In this document: positions 33,868 through 43,668 of the stretch, one piece after another
Numbering within the stretch: the stretch's first letter is position 1
Layout: every line of letters begins with the position of its first letter
NCBI GenBank assembly: GCA_902583645.1
Contig: CACHWQ010000010.1
Coordinates: 1 to 46,751, forward strand
Reading direction: 5' to 3'
DNA: 46,751 nucleotides
Source: an uncultured Pelagibacteraceae bacterium
GTDB taxonomy: Bacteria; Pseudomonadota; Alphaproteobacteria; Pelagibacterales; Pelagibacteraceae
Program-made: the position numbers and the translations under genes
Notes under the pieces: model-generated
Database searches by the model: none
The model's input: the letters and a program-made list of their open reading frames with translations, nothing else
What the model was told of the DNA's origin: nothing

Positions 33868-34567
33868 CACAGAGATTTTTCTCAATTTTAATATAGATAA
33901 AAATGAAATAAATTTTTTTGTATACGAATATTTAAATAAAAAAACTACCTTTTCTAAAAATTTTAATTTTTTAAACAACTATCAAAAAGGAAACTTTATT
34001 AATAATGATAATGAAAACAATTTAAGAAATATAATTCTAGATATAGAGAGAAAATTTAAATCAACAGTAAGTAAAATAAATTTAATGGTAGAAAGAGATT
34101 ATTCAACGTCTATTGATTTATCATTTAAAAAAAATTTTGAGAACAGAAACATTAAGAAAAAAAATATTGAATTTCTAATACAAGATTTAAGACTACAACT
34201 TATCAAAAATAATCCCGATAAAAAGTTTATTCATATTTTAATAAAAAAGTGTTTAGTAGATTCTGAAGAATTCTATAATATACCAATAGGAACAAAGTGT
34301 AAAAACTTAATAATTGAATTAAGTTTTATATATTTATCAAAAAAATTTATTAAAAATATTGAGACTTTATTATACAAGAATCAAATTGAAATTAAAAAAG
34401 TAATCTGCACGAATTATGCTAAATCTCTACTGGATGTTGAATTTGATGAATTATCCGTTGCTGGAATGAAAGTTATTAACACTTCAAATTTAAATGAGGT
34501 TTATATCTTATCAAAAGAAGTAGCTAAACCTGGATATTTTGAGAGATTATTTAACATTTTTTCCTAA
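33857..34567 (+). CDS. ftsA: Strongly reduced FtsA-like protein
   Basis: Position (after ftsQ, before lpxC) and a middle section (about residues 55-192) resembling FtsA subdomain 1C indicate FtsA ancestry: IILDIERKFKSTVSKINLMV, then LIKNNPDKKFIHILIKKCLV, then NIETLLYKNQIEIKKVICTN. The C-terminus (KPGYFERLFNIF) resembles FtsA's amphipathic membrane-targeting helix. Yet the protein is 236 residues, against about 410-440 usually. The N-terminal DIGSS-type phosphate loop is replaced by FNIDKNEINFF, and the whole ATPase half carrying the second phosphate loop (DxGGGTT) is missing. It therefore probably cannot bind ATP but could still tether to the membrane and bind divisome partners. Identification is by synteny plus weak similarity. 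Confidence 0.65.
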   Translation: MINNTEIFLNFNIDKNEINFFVYEYLNKKTTFSKNFNFLNNYQKGNFINNDNENNLRNIILDIERKFKSTVSKINLMVERDYSTSIDLSFKKNFENRNIKKKNIEFLIQDLRLQLIKNNPDKKFIHILIKKCLVDSEEFYNIPIGTKCKNLIIELSFIYLSKKFIKNIETLLYKNQIEIKKVICTNYAKSLLDVEFDELSVAGMKVINTSNLNEVYILSKEVAKPGYFERLFNIFS

Positions 34568-34630
34568 ATTGTATTTTATCGTAATATTTATTGTTTTTAG
34601 AAGATTTGCTCTAAATTATATAAGCTTGCT

Positions 34631-35551
34631 ATGAGTATTTTAAACCAAAAAACAATCAATCATCAAATCGAATTCAAGGGGATAACTTTGCACAAAGGTA
34701 GATTTGCTAATATGAGAATAATCCCATCACCACCTAACACCGGTATAGTATTTAAGAGAACTGATCTTAAAAAAAACAATATTATTGAAGCAAATTGCTT
34801 TAACGTTAAAGACGCTGTTTTATGTACTACATTAAAGAATGAAGCGGGGGTTTGCGTGTCAACAGTAGAACATCTTATGGCTGCTTTTTTTGGTCTAGGA
34901 GTGGATAATGCCTTAGTAGAAGTTGATCAAGATGAAGTTCCAATTATGGATGGATCATCAAAAAATTTTGTGGAAGCTATTAGTAAGACAGGTTTAAAAA
35001 AATACGAAGTTCCAATTAAAATTATTAAAATCTTAAACAAAGTTGAAGTTGCATATGATGAAAAATATATTTCAATAGAGCCTTCAAAGACATCTCTGGA
35101 AATAGATTTTGAAATAAAATTTAAAAACCCACTAATTGGAACTCAAAGAAATGTAATAAGTGTTTATGAGAATGATCTAAGTGATATTTTTAATTCTAGA
35201 ACTTTTTGCCTTTATGAAGATATTGAAAAATTAAAAAAACAAAATCTAGCTCAAGGTGGATCATTAGATAATGCAATAGTAGTAAAAAATAAAAATATTT
35301 TAAATAGTGAAAAATTACGAAATGAAAAAGAATTTGTTAATCATAAGATTTTAGATTGCATGGGTGATTTATTTTTATCTGGATATAAGATTATTGGAAA
35401 GGTAACCTGTACGCAGGGCGGTCATAAGCTTACAAATCAGCTTTTAAGAAATCTTTTTAAAGATGATAAAAACTTTACAATATTTGAACTTAAAGAAAAA
35501 ATGATACCTAACTCATTTGTTAACAAAAAAGCTTTAAAATCCATAGCTTAA
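34631..35551 (+). CDS. lpxC: UDP-3-O-acyl-N-acetylglucosamine deacetylase
   Basis: This 306-residue zinc enzyme performs the committed step of lipid A synthesis. It has the zinc histidine block STVEHLMAAFFGLGVDN, PIMDGSSKNFVEAI, SRTFCLYEDIEKLK, and the second zinc site VNHKILDCMGDLFLSG with the late GGHKLTN histidine. Length matches LpxC. Presence of LpxC indicates an LPS-type outer membrane. The 63-base gap before it holds no other gene, so ftsZ is absent here. Confidence 0.97.
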   Translation: MSILNQKTINHQIEFKGITLHKGRFANMRIIPSPPNTGIVFKRTDLKKNNIIEANCFNVKDAVLCTTLKNEAGVCVSTVEHLMAAFFGLGVDNALVEVDQDEVPIMDGSSKNFVEAISKTGLKKYEVPIKIIKILNKVEVAYDEKYISIEPSKTSLEIDFEIKFKNPLIGTQRNVISVYENDLSDIFNSRTFCLYEDIEKLKKQNLAQGGSLDNAIVVKNKNILNSEKLRNEKEFVNHKILDCMGDLFLSGYKIIGKVTCTQGGHKLTNQLLRNLFKDDKNFTIFELKEKMIPNSFVNKKALKSIA

Positions 35552-35592
35552 ATTAAATTTTAGTTTCTACATTTATCTGTTAAAAAATATTA

Positions 35593-36426
35593 ATGCAAAA
35601 TTATTTAAAAATAATTTTATTAGTTTTAACTACTTTAGTATTTTCTTGTTCATCTAATAAAGAAAAAATTTCAATTTTAGATGAGGAAAATCTGGAATTG
35701 CAAATGATAGATGCTTATAAAGAAGGCTACAAAGAGTTGGAAAAAGGAGATATTCTTTATGCTGCAAAAAAATTTAATGAAGCTGAGTTATTATTCCCTC
35801 AATCTGAATGGGCTCCAAGATCCGTATTATTGTCAGCATATGCATACTATTCTCAAAATTATTATGATGAAGCTTTATCAGAATTAGATAGATATTTTAA
35901 AAAATATCCAAAACATAAAAATGCTGATTATGCACATTTTTTATATGCTATGTGTTATTATGAAAATATAGTAGATGAAAAAAAAGATTTAGAACCACTA
36001 TTAGTATCAAAAACAAAATTTGAATTTATTGTAATAAATTATCCTAATACCGACTTTGCTCAGGATGCCCAGTATAAAATAAATCTAATTAAAGATATTA
36101 TGGCATCTAAAGAAATGTACTTAGGAAAATATTATTTGAAGAAAAAAAAATGGGTGGCAGCTATTAATCGATTTAAAAATGTTGTAGATAAGTATGAAAC
36201 TACAATATACGTTGAGGAAGCACTTCATAGATTGGTTGAAACAAATTATAGAATTGGATTGGTTGATGAGTCGTCTAAATATGCAAGTGTTTTAGGATAC
36301 AACTATCAATCAAGTCAATGGTATGAGCAATCCTATAAAATTTTTAATAGGGAATATGAAACCTCATTTGAAATCAAGAAAAATAAAGAGTCAGTCTTTA
36401 AAAAATTTAAAAAACTTTTTAAATGA
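35593..36426 (+). CDS. bamD: Outer-membrane assembly lipoprotein BamD
   Basis: This 277-residue lipoprotein has a short signal peptide ending in the lipobox VFSC (Cys at residue 19), then TPR-like repeats (for example YKELEKGDILYAAKKFNEAE and YDEALSELDRYFKKYPKHKN), YAHFLYAMCYYENI and FIVINYPNTDFAQDAQ, which match BamD/ComL. It helps BamA fold barrel proteins into the outer membrane. It overlaps ligA by 4 bases (ATGA). In many relatives recN lies between these genes; here it does not. Confidence 0.93.
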   Translation: MQNYLKIILLVLTTLVFSCSSNKEKISILDEENLELQMIDAYKEGYKELEKGDILYAAKKFNEAELLFPQSEWAPRSVLLSAYAYYSQNYYDEALSELDRYFKKYPKHKNADYAHFLYAMCYYENIVDEKKDLEPLLVSKTKFEFIVINYPNTDFAQDAQYKINLIKDIMASKEMYLGKYYLKKKKWVAAINRFKNVVDKYETTIYVEEALHRLVETNYRIGLVDESSKYASVLGYNYQSSQWYEQSYKIFNREYETSFEIKKNKESVFKKFKKLFK

Positions 36427-38462
36427 AAACTAGTAATTTAAAAATAAAAAAAAATTATTTTGAAAAAATCAAGAAATTTCAAAAATATAACGAAGCATAC
36501 TATAATAAAAGCGATCCAATTGTAGATGATGCGATTTATGATAGTTTGAAAAATGAAATACTTGAGCTTGAAAAAACCTATTCATTTTTGAACAGTAAAG
36601 AATCGCCCTCAAACTATGTAGGATATAAGCCTTCAAAAAATTTTAAAAAAGTAAAACATAAAATACCAATGCTTTCATTAAACAATGCATTTAATAAAGA
36701 TGATTTGATTAATTTTGAAAAAAAAATCATAAATTTTTTAAATTTTAAGAATACTTTTGAAATTGAATATAGTGCAGAACCAAAAATTGATGGAATATCT
36801 GCATCTTTGTTTTATAAAGAAGGAAAATTTGTTCATGGTATTTCAAGAGGTGACGGAGTAGAAGGTGAGGATATCACAGCAAATTTGAGCACGATAAACG
36901 ATATACCTAAAATTTTGAAAGGAAAAAATATACCAACTGAAATAGATATAAGAGGAGAAGTTTTTATCAAAAATACTGATTTTGAAAAATTAAAAGAGAA
37001 ATTTGCAAATCCGAGAAATGCTGCATCAGGTTCCTTGAGGCAAAAAGATCCTCAAAAAACAAAAAAAATACCATTAAATTTCATAGCTTATACTTTTGGA
37101 TTTTCAAAAAACTTAAACGTAAAAACTCAAAATGATTTTTTAAAAAACTTAAAGAATTGGGGATTCAAGATAAATAAATTTAACAGAATAATAAAAGGGG
37201 TTGACGATTTAATTAAGACTCATTCAGAAATTGAGGACAAAAGAAAAGAAATTGATTTTGATATTGACGGAATTGTTTACAAAATAAACGATTTAGTTCT
37301 ACAAAAGAGATTAGGTTTTATAGCAAACGCCCCAAGATGGGCTATTGCACATAAGTTTTCATCAAATAAGTCAATTTCTGAAATTCTTAAAATAGAAATT
37401 CAAGTTGGTCGAACAGGGGCTTTGACGCCGGTTGCTAAAATTAAACCAGTAAATATTGGTGGAGTTTTGGTATCTAATGCTACACTACATAACGAGGATG
37501 AAATTGAGAGAAAAGATATTCGAATTGGTGATGTAGTAACTGTGGAAAGAGCTGGCGATGTTATTCCCAGAGTTATTTCAGTTAATACAAAGAAAAGAGA
37601 TATAAATTCAAAAAAGTTCGACTTTCCAAAAAAATGCCCTTCTTGTGGATCTTCTACTGTTAAAGAGTACAATAAAACTACAAAAAAATTTGATGCAGTG
37701 AGAAGATGTATAAATGATGGTTATGGATGTGAAAAAATTGCTATTGAGAAAATAAAACATTTTGTCTCAAAAGAGGCTTTTAATATAGATGGTTTTGGAA
37801 AAAAAATTGTAGAAAATTTTTGGACACTAAAAATAATTAGATACCCACAAGATATATTTAATCTTGATTACCAAAAAATTTCTAATCTTGAGGGTTGGGG
37901 CAAGCTGTCTGTATCAAACTTAAAATATTCTATAGAGCAAAAAAAGAATATACCTTTCAGTAAATTTATTTATGCTTTAGGAATTAGACATATAGGACAA
38001 GAAAACGCAAAGTTAATTTCCAAAGTACTTAAAAATTCTGAAAATTTTTTTAATCTAGGAAAAAAAAACAATTTTAATGAACTATTAAATATAGATGGAA
38101 TAGGAGATACACAAATAAAGTCTATAAAAGAATTTTTTTCTAGTAAAAAAAATCTAACTGTTTTAAGCGAGTTAAAGAAAAATTTAAATATTACCTCTGA
38201 AAAAAAGATTTTGAAAAATGGAATATTAAATGAAAAAACGTTTATGTTTACAGGAAAACTAATAAATATAAGTCGTGCTGAAGCCAAAAGTCTGGTTGAA
38301 AAAAATTCAGGTAAAATCGTAAGTAATGTCAACAATAAATTAGATTATTTAATTGTTGGAGATAAACCAACGAACAGAAAATTGAATGAAGCAAAAAATT
38401 TAAATATAAATATTATCTCACAGATAGAATTTTTCAAAATGTTAAATATTAAAGATTCTTAA
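36423..38462 (+). CDS. ligA: NAD+-dependent DNA ligase
   Basis: This 679-residue ligase shows all domains in order: Ia (DPIVDDAIYDSLKNEI), adenylation domain with the AMP-lysine motif EPKIDGISASL near residue 121, then SRGDGVEGEDIT and GEVFIKNTDFEKL, OB fold (VQVGRTGALTPVAKI), zinc finger (CPSCGSSTVKEY with two later cysteines), helix-hairpin-helix repeats, and a C-terminal BRCT domain (FMFTGKLINISRAEAKSLVE). It seals Okazaki nicks and repair nicks. Its 3' end overlaps the convergent pepP by 14 bases. Confidence 0.98.
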   Translation: MKTSNLKIKKNYFEKIKKFQKYNEAYYNKSDPIVDDAIYDSLKNEILELEKTYSFLNSKESPSNYVGYKPSKNFKKVKHKIPMLSLNNAFNKDDLINFEKKIINFLNFKNTFEIEYSAEPKIDGISASLFYKEGKFVHGISRGDGVEGEDITANLSTINDIPKILKGKNIPTEIDIRGEVFIKNTDFEKLKEKFANPRNAASGSLRQKDPQKTKKIPLNFIAYTFGFSKNLNVKTQNDFLKNLKNWGFKINKFNRIIKGVDDLIKTHSEIEDKRKEIDFDIDGIVYKINDLVLQKRLGFIANAPRWAIAHKFSSNKSISEILKIEIQVGRTGALTPVAKIKPVNIGGVLVSNATLHNEDEIERKDIRIGDVVTVERAGDVIPRVISVNTKKRDINSKKFDFPKKCPSCGSSTVKEYNKTTKKFDAVRRCINDGYGCEKIAIEKIKHFVSKEAFNIDGFGKKIVENFWTLKIIRYPQDIFNLDYQKISNLEGWGKLSVSNLKYSIEQKKNIPFSKFIYALGIRHIGQENAKLISKVLKNSENFFNLGKKNNFNELLNIDGIGDTQIKSIKEFFSSKKNLTVLSELKKNLNITSEKKILKNGILNEKTFMFTGKLINISRAEAKSLVEKNSGKIVSNVNNKLDYLIVGDKPTNRKLNEAKNLNINIISQIEFFKMLNIKDS

Positions 38463-40146
38463 TAAGCCACTTTCTTTCGTTTTTATTTAAAAATTTGGAT
38501 ATTTTAGAGTAAACAAATAAATGATAATAAAATAAATAATCTTTTTCTGATTTAGTTAATAATTGATAATTAATAAGATCTTTATCGATTGGTGCTAAAG
38601 TTAAGTTCTTAAAAATTAATTTTTTTCTCTCTTTTTGAATATAAATTAAATTTTCTATTCTAATTCCATACTTTCCCTCTTTATAATATCCAGGTTCATT
38701 GCTTAAAATCATGCCCTCTTCGAGTTTAATATGGCTAAATTTCGATATTGACTGTGGTCCTTCGTGCACATTTAGAAAATAACCAACACCGTGCCCTGTT
38801 CCATGTCCGTAATCAAGGTTAAATTTTTTAAGAAATTTCCTTGCATGAAAATCTAACTTACTTCCTGTATTTTCTTTTTCTAAATTACTTGTAACAACGG
38901 CAATATGTCCTTTTAAAACAAAGGTAAAAATATCTTTTATATTTTTTGGCTGTTTAACAAAGCAGAGAGTTCTTGTTACATCTGTTGTTCCATATTTATA
39001 TTGTCCACCGGAGTCACATAGGAATAAATCGTTTTTTTTGATAATTTTACTTGTTTTTTTTGTCGCTTTATAATGAACAATTGCACCATTTGACCCAGTT
39101 CCTGCTATAGTATTAAAGCTTGGGTGAAGGTATTTTTTATTTTTTTTTCTAAAACTTTCTAATTTTCTTTCTGCATCAATTTCGGTTATTTTTCTGTTTT
39201 TTAAATTCTTCATCCAAAAAATAAATTTAGTAAGAGCTACGCCGTCTGCAATATGACTTTGAATCATATTCTTAATTTCGGTTGAATTTTTTTTTGATTT
39301 ATAAAAATAACATGGGTCAACTCTATTTATAATTGAAAATTTTGTTTTGATTATGTTTTCATTTAAAATTGATAAAGTTTTATTATCAATAATAAATTTT
39401 TTTCCTTTTAAATCACTTATAAAATTTTTTAAATTTTCCTTTTCAACTATTTGCCTCAAATTTAACTTTTTTTCTAAAATTAATTTTTTAATTTTATATT
39501 TTTCAGCAATTAAATATATTTTTTTATTTTTACTTAATATCAAGTTACAATTTGGCAGTGGAGAGAAAGGAGTGTCAGAGCCCCTTATATTTAATAGCCA
39601 CGCAACATTCTCAGGTGCGCTAATATACAAAAAATCTGCATTTTTTGTTTTTATGTAATTCGAAATTAGCTTAATCTTTTTTTTGTAACTTTCACCCACT
39701 ACTTTAGTTGGCAAAGAATAAAAAGGTTGATTAATAGAATGTTTAACTTTAAAAATTTGGTCCACTAGATTCACTCTAATGGGTTTAAGCTTAATTTTTT
39801 TTCCAAAGTAATAATTTAATTGGTCGTACGTAAATAAATTTGGGTCGAATCCTAATATAATATTTTTAAATTTATTCTTAGGTAATTGCTCATGAATTTT
39901 TAAAACTTTAAAATTTTTACCCGACTCTAACTTTGCTTGGATTGTGTACCTGCTATCAACAAACAAATAATTTATTTTTTTCAAAATTACAGCTAACCCA
40001 GCTGAACCACTAAAATTGGATATTAGTTTTAATCTATCGTATTTAACCTGTTCAGTGAAAAAACTATCATTTTTTGGTATAATATATCCATCGAGGTTGT
40101 TATCAGCTATTAATTTAGTTAATTTGATTAAACTATCTTCACTCAT
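38449..40146 (-). CDS. pepP: Xaa-Pro aminopeptidase (M24B)
   Basis: This 565-residue metallopeptidase belongs to the long, three-domain aminopeptidase P group found in alphaproteobacteria and eukaryotes. After two creatinase-like N-terminal domains comes the pita-bread catalytic domain with SFNTIAGTGSNGAIVHYKAT, the metal ligands in LCDSGGQYKYGTTDVTRT (two Asp), HGTGHGVGYFLNVHEGP (His) and ILSNEPGYYKEGKYGIRIEN (two Glu). It removes N-terminal residues ahead of proline. It overlaps the uvrD stop codon by 4 bases (ATGA), so the two genes form an operon. Confidence 0.95.
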   Translation of the reverse strand: MSEDSLIKLTKLIADNNLDGYIIPKNDSFFTEQVKYDRLKLISNFSGSAGLAVILKKINYLFVDSRYTIQAKLESGKNFKVLKIHEQLPKNKFKNIILGFDPNLFTYDQLNYYFGKKIKLKPIRVNLVDQIFKVKHSINQPFYSLPTKVVGESYKKKIKLISNYIKTKNADFLYISAPENVAWLLNIRGSDTPFSPLPNCNLILSKNKKIYLIAEKYKIKKLILEKKLNLRQIVEKENLKNFISDLKGKKFIIDNKTLSILNENIIKTKFSIINRVDPCYFYKSKKNSTEIKNMIQSHIADGVALTKFIFWMKNLKNRKITEIDAERKLESFRKKNKKYLHPSFNTIAGTGSNGAIVHYKATKKTSKIIKKNDLFLCDSGGQYKYGTTDVTRTLCFVKQPKNIKDIFTFVLKGHIAVVTSNLEKENTGSKLDFHARKFLKKFNLDYGHGTGHGVGYFLNVHEGPQSISKFSHIKLEEGMILSNEPGYYKEGKYGIRIENLIYIQKERKKLIFKNLTLAPIDKDLINYQLLTKSEKDYLFYYHLFVYSKISKFLNKNERKWLIKNL

Positions 40147-42179
40147 TTAATTCTTTTTTGATACCTCAGCCAACCAGGACTTCTAGTACCCTCCTCAATT
40201 TCAAAGTCTTGATTAAATTCAAAATCATCAATTTGACTATCATTCACGTTGTTAAAAATATCTTTTTCCAGAAATTTTTGTGGGAGTTCATCTATAAATC
40301 TTGAAGCCATGCTATCAATCCAGTCTCCTTGATAAAATCTGTTCATTGAAAAAGAAATGTATGCTTTTTTCTTTGCTCTTGTTATTCCAACATATGCTAG
40401 CCTTCTTTCTTCCTCCAGGCCTTTTTCTCCTTTTTCCTCTAATGATTTTTGATTTGGAAACAAACCTTCCTCCCAACCAGGTAAAAAAATTACGTCAAAT
40501 TCTAGACCCTTTGATGCATGCATTGTCATTAGATTAACTTTTTCACCTTCCCAATCTTGATCAATAGATGTAGCTAAAGATACATGTTCTAAAAAACTTT
40601 CCAAATTATCGAATTCTTTCATAGCACTTAAAAGCTCTTTAATATTCTCTAATCTATTCTCATTTTCTAAATCTTTTTTATTTTTTAGCATGGCAGAGTA
40701 TCCAGATTCATCTAGAATAATTTGAAGTAATTTTACATGATAAATTTTTTTTAATTTGTAGTCAGCTTTCCACTTCTCTAAAAAATTTAAAAAATTGGTT
40801 AAACCTATTTTTGCCTGAGGTTTAATTTTGTTCATTTCAATTAATTTTTTTGATGAAGAAACTAAATGTAAAGAATTCTGCTTAGAATATTCATGTATTT
40901 GTTTCATGGTACTTTCCCCAATTGATCTTTTTGGATTATTTACAATTCTTTCGAAAGCTAGATCATCTTTTTCTTGGTTAATTAGTCTTAAGTAGGCAAT
41001 ACAATCTTTAATTTCAGCTCTTTCATAAAATTTTATCCCACCAATTATTCTGTAAGGAAGTCCAATTTTTAAAAATCTTTCTTCAAACTCTCTAGTTTGA
41101 AATATTGCTCTTACCAAAATAGAAATATTATTTAATGAATATTTTTTTTTAAGATTTTTCTCAATTTCATCGCTAAGACCAACAGCTTCTTCTTTACCAT
41201 TTCTATAACAGCTTAGTTTTACTAATTCTCCTTCTTTAGAATTAGTTCTTAAAGTTTTGCCTACTCGATTTTTATTATTTGAAATTAATTCTGATGCAAC
41301 AGATAATATATTCTGAGTAGATCTATAATTTTCTTCGAGTCTGATTATTTTCGTATTTTTGTGGTTTTTGTCAAAATCTAAAAAATTTTTTATTTCTGCA
41401 CCTCGCCAACTATAAATAGATTGATCATCATCACCAACACAGCATATATTCTTATTAACTTTCGAAAGAATATTTAACCATTTACTTTGGATAAAATTTG
41501 TATCTTGATATTCATCAACTAAAACATATTTAAAGTTTTTATTATAAATATCACATATATCCTGATTTTTTTCTAGGATAGTTACACAGTGCAAAATGAG
41601 ATCTCCAAAGTCGCAGCAGTTCAAATCGAGTAATTTATTTTGATAAATTTTGTAGATAGGAAAAATAGTTTTTTCAAATATATTTTTTCTTTCTAAAATA
41701 ACATTATCTGGGAACCATCCATTATTTTTCCATTTATCAATAATTGAAAGTATTAATTTTGGAGAAAGTTTTTTTGAGTCTATATTTTCAGCTTTACAAA
41801 TATTTTTTATAAGTCTTATTTGATCGTCGGTGTCTAAAATAGTAAAGTTCGAATTTAATCCTGCGGCTTTTGCATGTTTTCTCAAAAGTTTTGCACATAT
41901 TGAGTGAAATGTGCCAAGCCAACTTAATCCTGTAGCTTCTGATCTAAGTATTTTGCTTACTCTAAAGTGCATCTCTTTTGCAGCTTTATTTGTGAAGGTC
42001 ACTGCTAAAATCTGATTTGGAAAGGCTTTTTTATTTTTAATAATATGGGCAATCCGTGAAGTTAATACCTTGGTTTTGCCAGATCCAGCTCCAGCGACTA
42101 CTAAAATAGGGCCATCTGTATTAACTACAGCCTCTTTTTGAGCAGAATTTAGATCCTTTAAATAATCAAAGTTTATCAT
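40143..42179 (-). CDS. uvrD: DNA helicase II (UvrD/PcrA, superfamily 1A)
   Basis: This 678-residue helicase has the motifs in order: Q-motif LNSAQKEAV, Walker A VVAGAGSGKTKVL, Ia TFTNKAAKEM, II VDEYQDTN, III GDDDQSIYSWRGA, IV LEENYRSTQNIL, V MTMHASKGLEFDVIFLPG and VI RRLAYVGITRAKK. It unwinds DNA in nucleotide-excision and mismatch repair. It is the first gene of a two-gene minus-strand operon with pepP. The C-terminus is shorter than in E. coli UvrD (720). Confidence 0.97.
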   Translation of the reverse strand: MINFDYLKDLNSAQKEAVVNTDGPILVVAGAGSGKTKVLTSRIAHIIKNKKAFPNQILAVTFTNKAAKEMHFRVSKILRSEATGLSWLGTFHSICAKLLRKHAKAAGLNSNFTILDTDDQIRLIKNICKAENIDSKKLSPKLILSIIDKWKNNGWFPDNVILERKNIFEKTIFPIYKIYQNKLLDLNCCDFGDLILHCVTILEKNQDICDIYNKNFKYVLVDEYQDTNFIQSKWLNILSKVNKNICCVGDDDQSIYSWRGAEIKNFLDFDKNHKNTKIIRLEENYRSTQNILSVASELISNNKNRVGKTLRTNSKEGELVKLSCYRNGKEEAVGLSDEIEKNLKKKYSLNNISILVRAIFQTREFEERFLKIGLPYRIIGGIKFYERAEIKDCIAYLRLINQEKDDLAFERIVNNPKRSIGESTMKQIHEYSKQNSLHLVSSSKKLIEMNKIKPQAKIGLTNFLNFLEKWKADYKLKKIYHVKLLQIILDESGYSAMLKNKKDLENENRLENIKELLSAMKEFDNLESFLEHVSLATSIDQDWEGEKVNLMTMHASKGLEFDVIFLPGWEEGLFPNQKSLEEKGEKGLEEERRLAYVGITRAKKKAYISFSMNRFYQGDWIDSMASRFIDELPQKFLEKDIFNNVNDSQIDDFEFNQDFEIEEGTRSPGWLRYQKRIK

Positions 42180-42213
42180 TTAGAAATAATCATTATAAAT
42201 CAATTTATAATTT

Positions 42214-43668
42214 ATGAAAAAAATAAATTTAAATTTTAAATATAATTTAAAAATTGCAATATTTACACTTTCTGCATTATTTTTTTTATACTTATTATAC
42301 CTTTCAGTACCAAGTTTATATGACACAGGTAGAGTTCAAAAAGTCCTGTACAACAAAATATTAAAGGAATTTCAACTAAATTTAAGTTTATCAAGCAATA
42401 TTACTTATAGGATTCTGCCTTTACCACATTTTCATGTTCAAGATAGTAAAATTTTTCAAATTAAATCAGATGTCTCAACCGAAATAGGTCAAGTTAAAAA
42501 CTTAAAAATTTTTGTCTCTCAAAATTCCTTTTTTAAGGAGGACAATATAAATATAAAAAAATTAGTTTTATCAGAAGCAAATTTTTTTTTTACAAAAGAT
42601 AATCTAGACTTTATTAACAATTTACTTAACAACAAATTTTCAAAAAAGAAAATATTAGTTAAAAAAAGTAAAGCTTTCTTAAATGATAAATCTGATGATA
42701 CAATTTTTATTTATTCTTTAAAAAATCTAAAATATTTTAAGAACTTCAAAGACAATAGTAAATTTCTTTTTACTGAGGGAAGTATATTTAAAGTTCCAGT
42801 TAAATTTCAATGGTCAAAAAAAATTGATAGCAAAAGCACAACCTCAATTTTTAAGGCAAAAAATCTTGATATAGATTTTACAAATAAAGGAGAATTTTTA
42901 GAGATCGAGTCTATATATGAAAATAATTTAAATATTTTATCTAATAATTTAAAAACAAAATATATATTTGATAAAAATGAAAAAACAATTTCTGTAATAT
43001 CAGAAAAATCATTAATTAAAAATACACCCATTAGTTATAAGGGGTTAATCGAATTGTCCCCATTTAATTTTAATTTTGATGTAACAGCAAAAGATATAGA
43101 TTTGAATCAGTTACTAAAAAATCAATTATTATTTAATGAAATAATTAATTCGAATATTTTTTCGAATAAAAATCTTAATGGTTTAATTATAATAAAGACT
43201 GATAAACTTTATAATAATAAAATCTTTGATAACGGCTACATATATTTAAATTTACAAGAAGGTAATTTAAATTTTGATAAATCAATTTTATCAAGAAAAA
43301 ATAAGTTTCAATTGACCCTTGCTAATTCAACTTTTTTTAATGAAGATGCTAACTTAGTTCTAGAGGGTAAATTAGAATTTGATATATTTGATATAGATGA
43401 GTTTTATAAAATTTTCCCGGTACCAAAAAAAATAAAATTTAAAAAGAAATTTAAAAAAATAAATTTCGAGTTCTCTTATAATTTTATTGATGCAGCTATA
43501 GCAATTAATAAGATATCATTTATCAATGAAAAAAATAATATCCAAAAATCAAAAGCTTTGGATAACTTTGTCGAAGATAACTATGAAAATAGATATACTT
43601 ATAGCAATCCAATTTTTTTTAAAAATTTTATGAAGAAAGCATTAATATCCTATTTAGATGAAGGATAA
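42214..43668 (+). CDS. AsmA-like inner-membrane-anchored protein
   Basis: This 484-residue protein has one N-terminal membrane helix (about 12-32, IAIFTLSALFFLYLLYLSVP) followed by a long beta-rich, serine-, asparagine- and lysine-rich periplasmic part. The pattern SLYDTGRVQKVLYNKILKEF then ITYRILPLPHFHVQDSKI matches the start of AsmA (helix, then 'P.P.i.l.dv.i' repeats). AsmA/TamB-type proteins carry lipids between membranes. The C-terminal AsmA domain is not strongly recognised and the length is below the usual 600 or so. Its 3' end overlaps the convergent fumC by 19 bases. Confidence 0.65.
   Translation: MKKINLNFKYNLKIAIFTLSALFFLYLLYLSVPSLYDTGRVQKVLYNKILKEFQLNLSLSSNITYRILPLPHFHVQDSKIFQIKSDVSTEIGQVKNLKIFVSQNSFFKEDNINIKKLVLSEANFFFTKDNLDFINNLLNNKFSKKKILVKKSKAFLNDKSDDTIFIYSLKNLKYFKNFKDNSKFLFTEGSIFKVPVKFQWSKKIDSKSTTSIFKAKNLDIDFTNKGEFLEIESIYENNLNILSNNLKTKYIFDKNEKTISVISEKSLIKNTPISYKGLIELSPFNFNFDVTAKDIDLNQLLKNQLLFNEIINSNIFSNKNLNGLIIIKTDKLYNNKIFDNGYIYLNLQEGNLNFDKSILSRKNKFQLTLANSTFFNEDANLVLEGKLEFDIFDIDEFYKIFPVPKKIKFKKKFKKINFEFSYNFIDAAIAINKISFINEKNNIQKSKALDNFVEDNYENRYTYSNPIFFKNFMKKALISYLDEG

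Noticed and set aside
37970..38335. A 121-residue open frame opposite ligA
   Set aside because: It is antisense to the helix-hairpin-helix and BRCT parts of ligA and has no recognisable domain.
39347..39658. A 103-residue open frame opposite pepP
   Set aside because: It is antisense to clear pepP coding sequence, with phenylalanine-rich composition expected from the complement of lysine codons.
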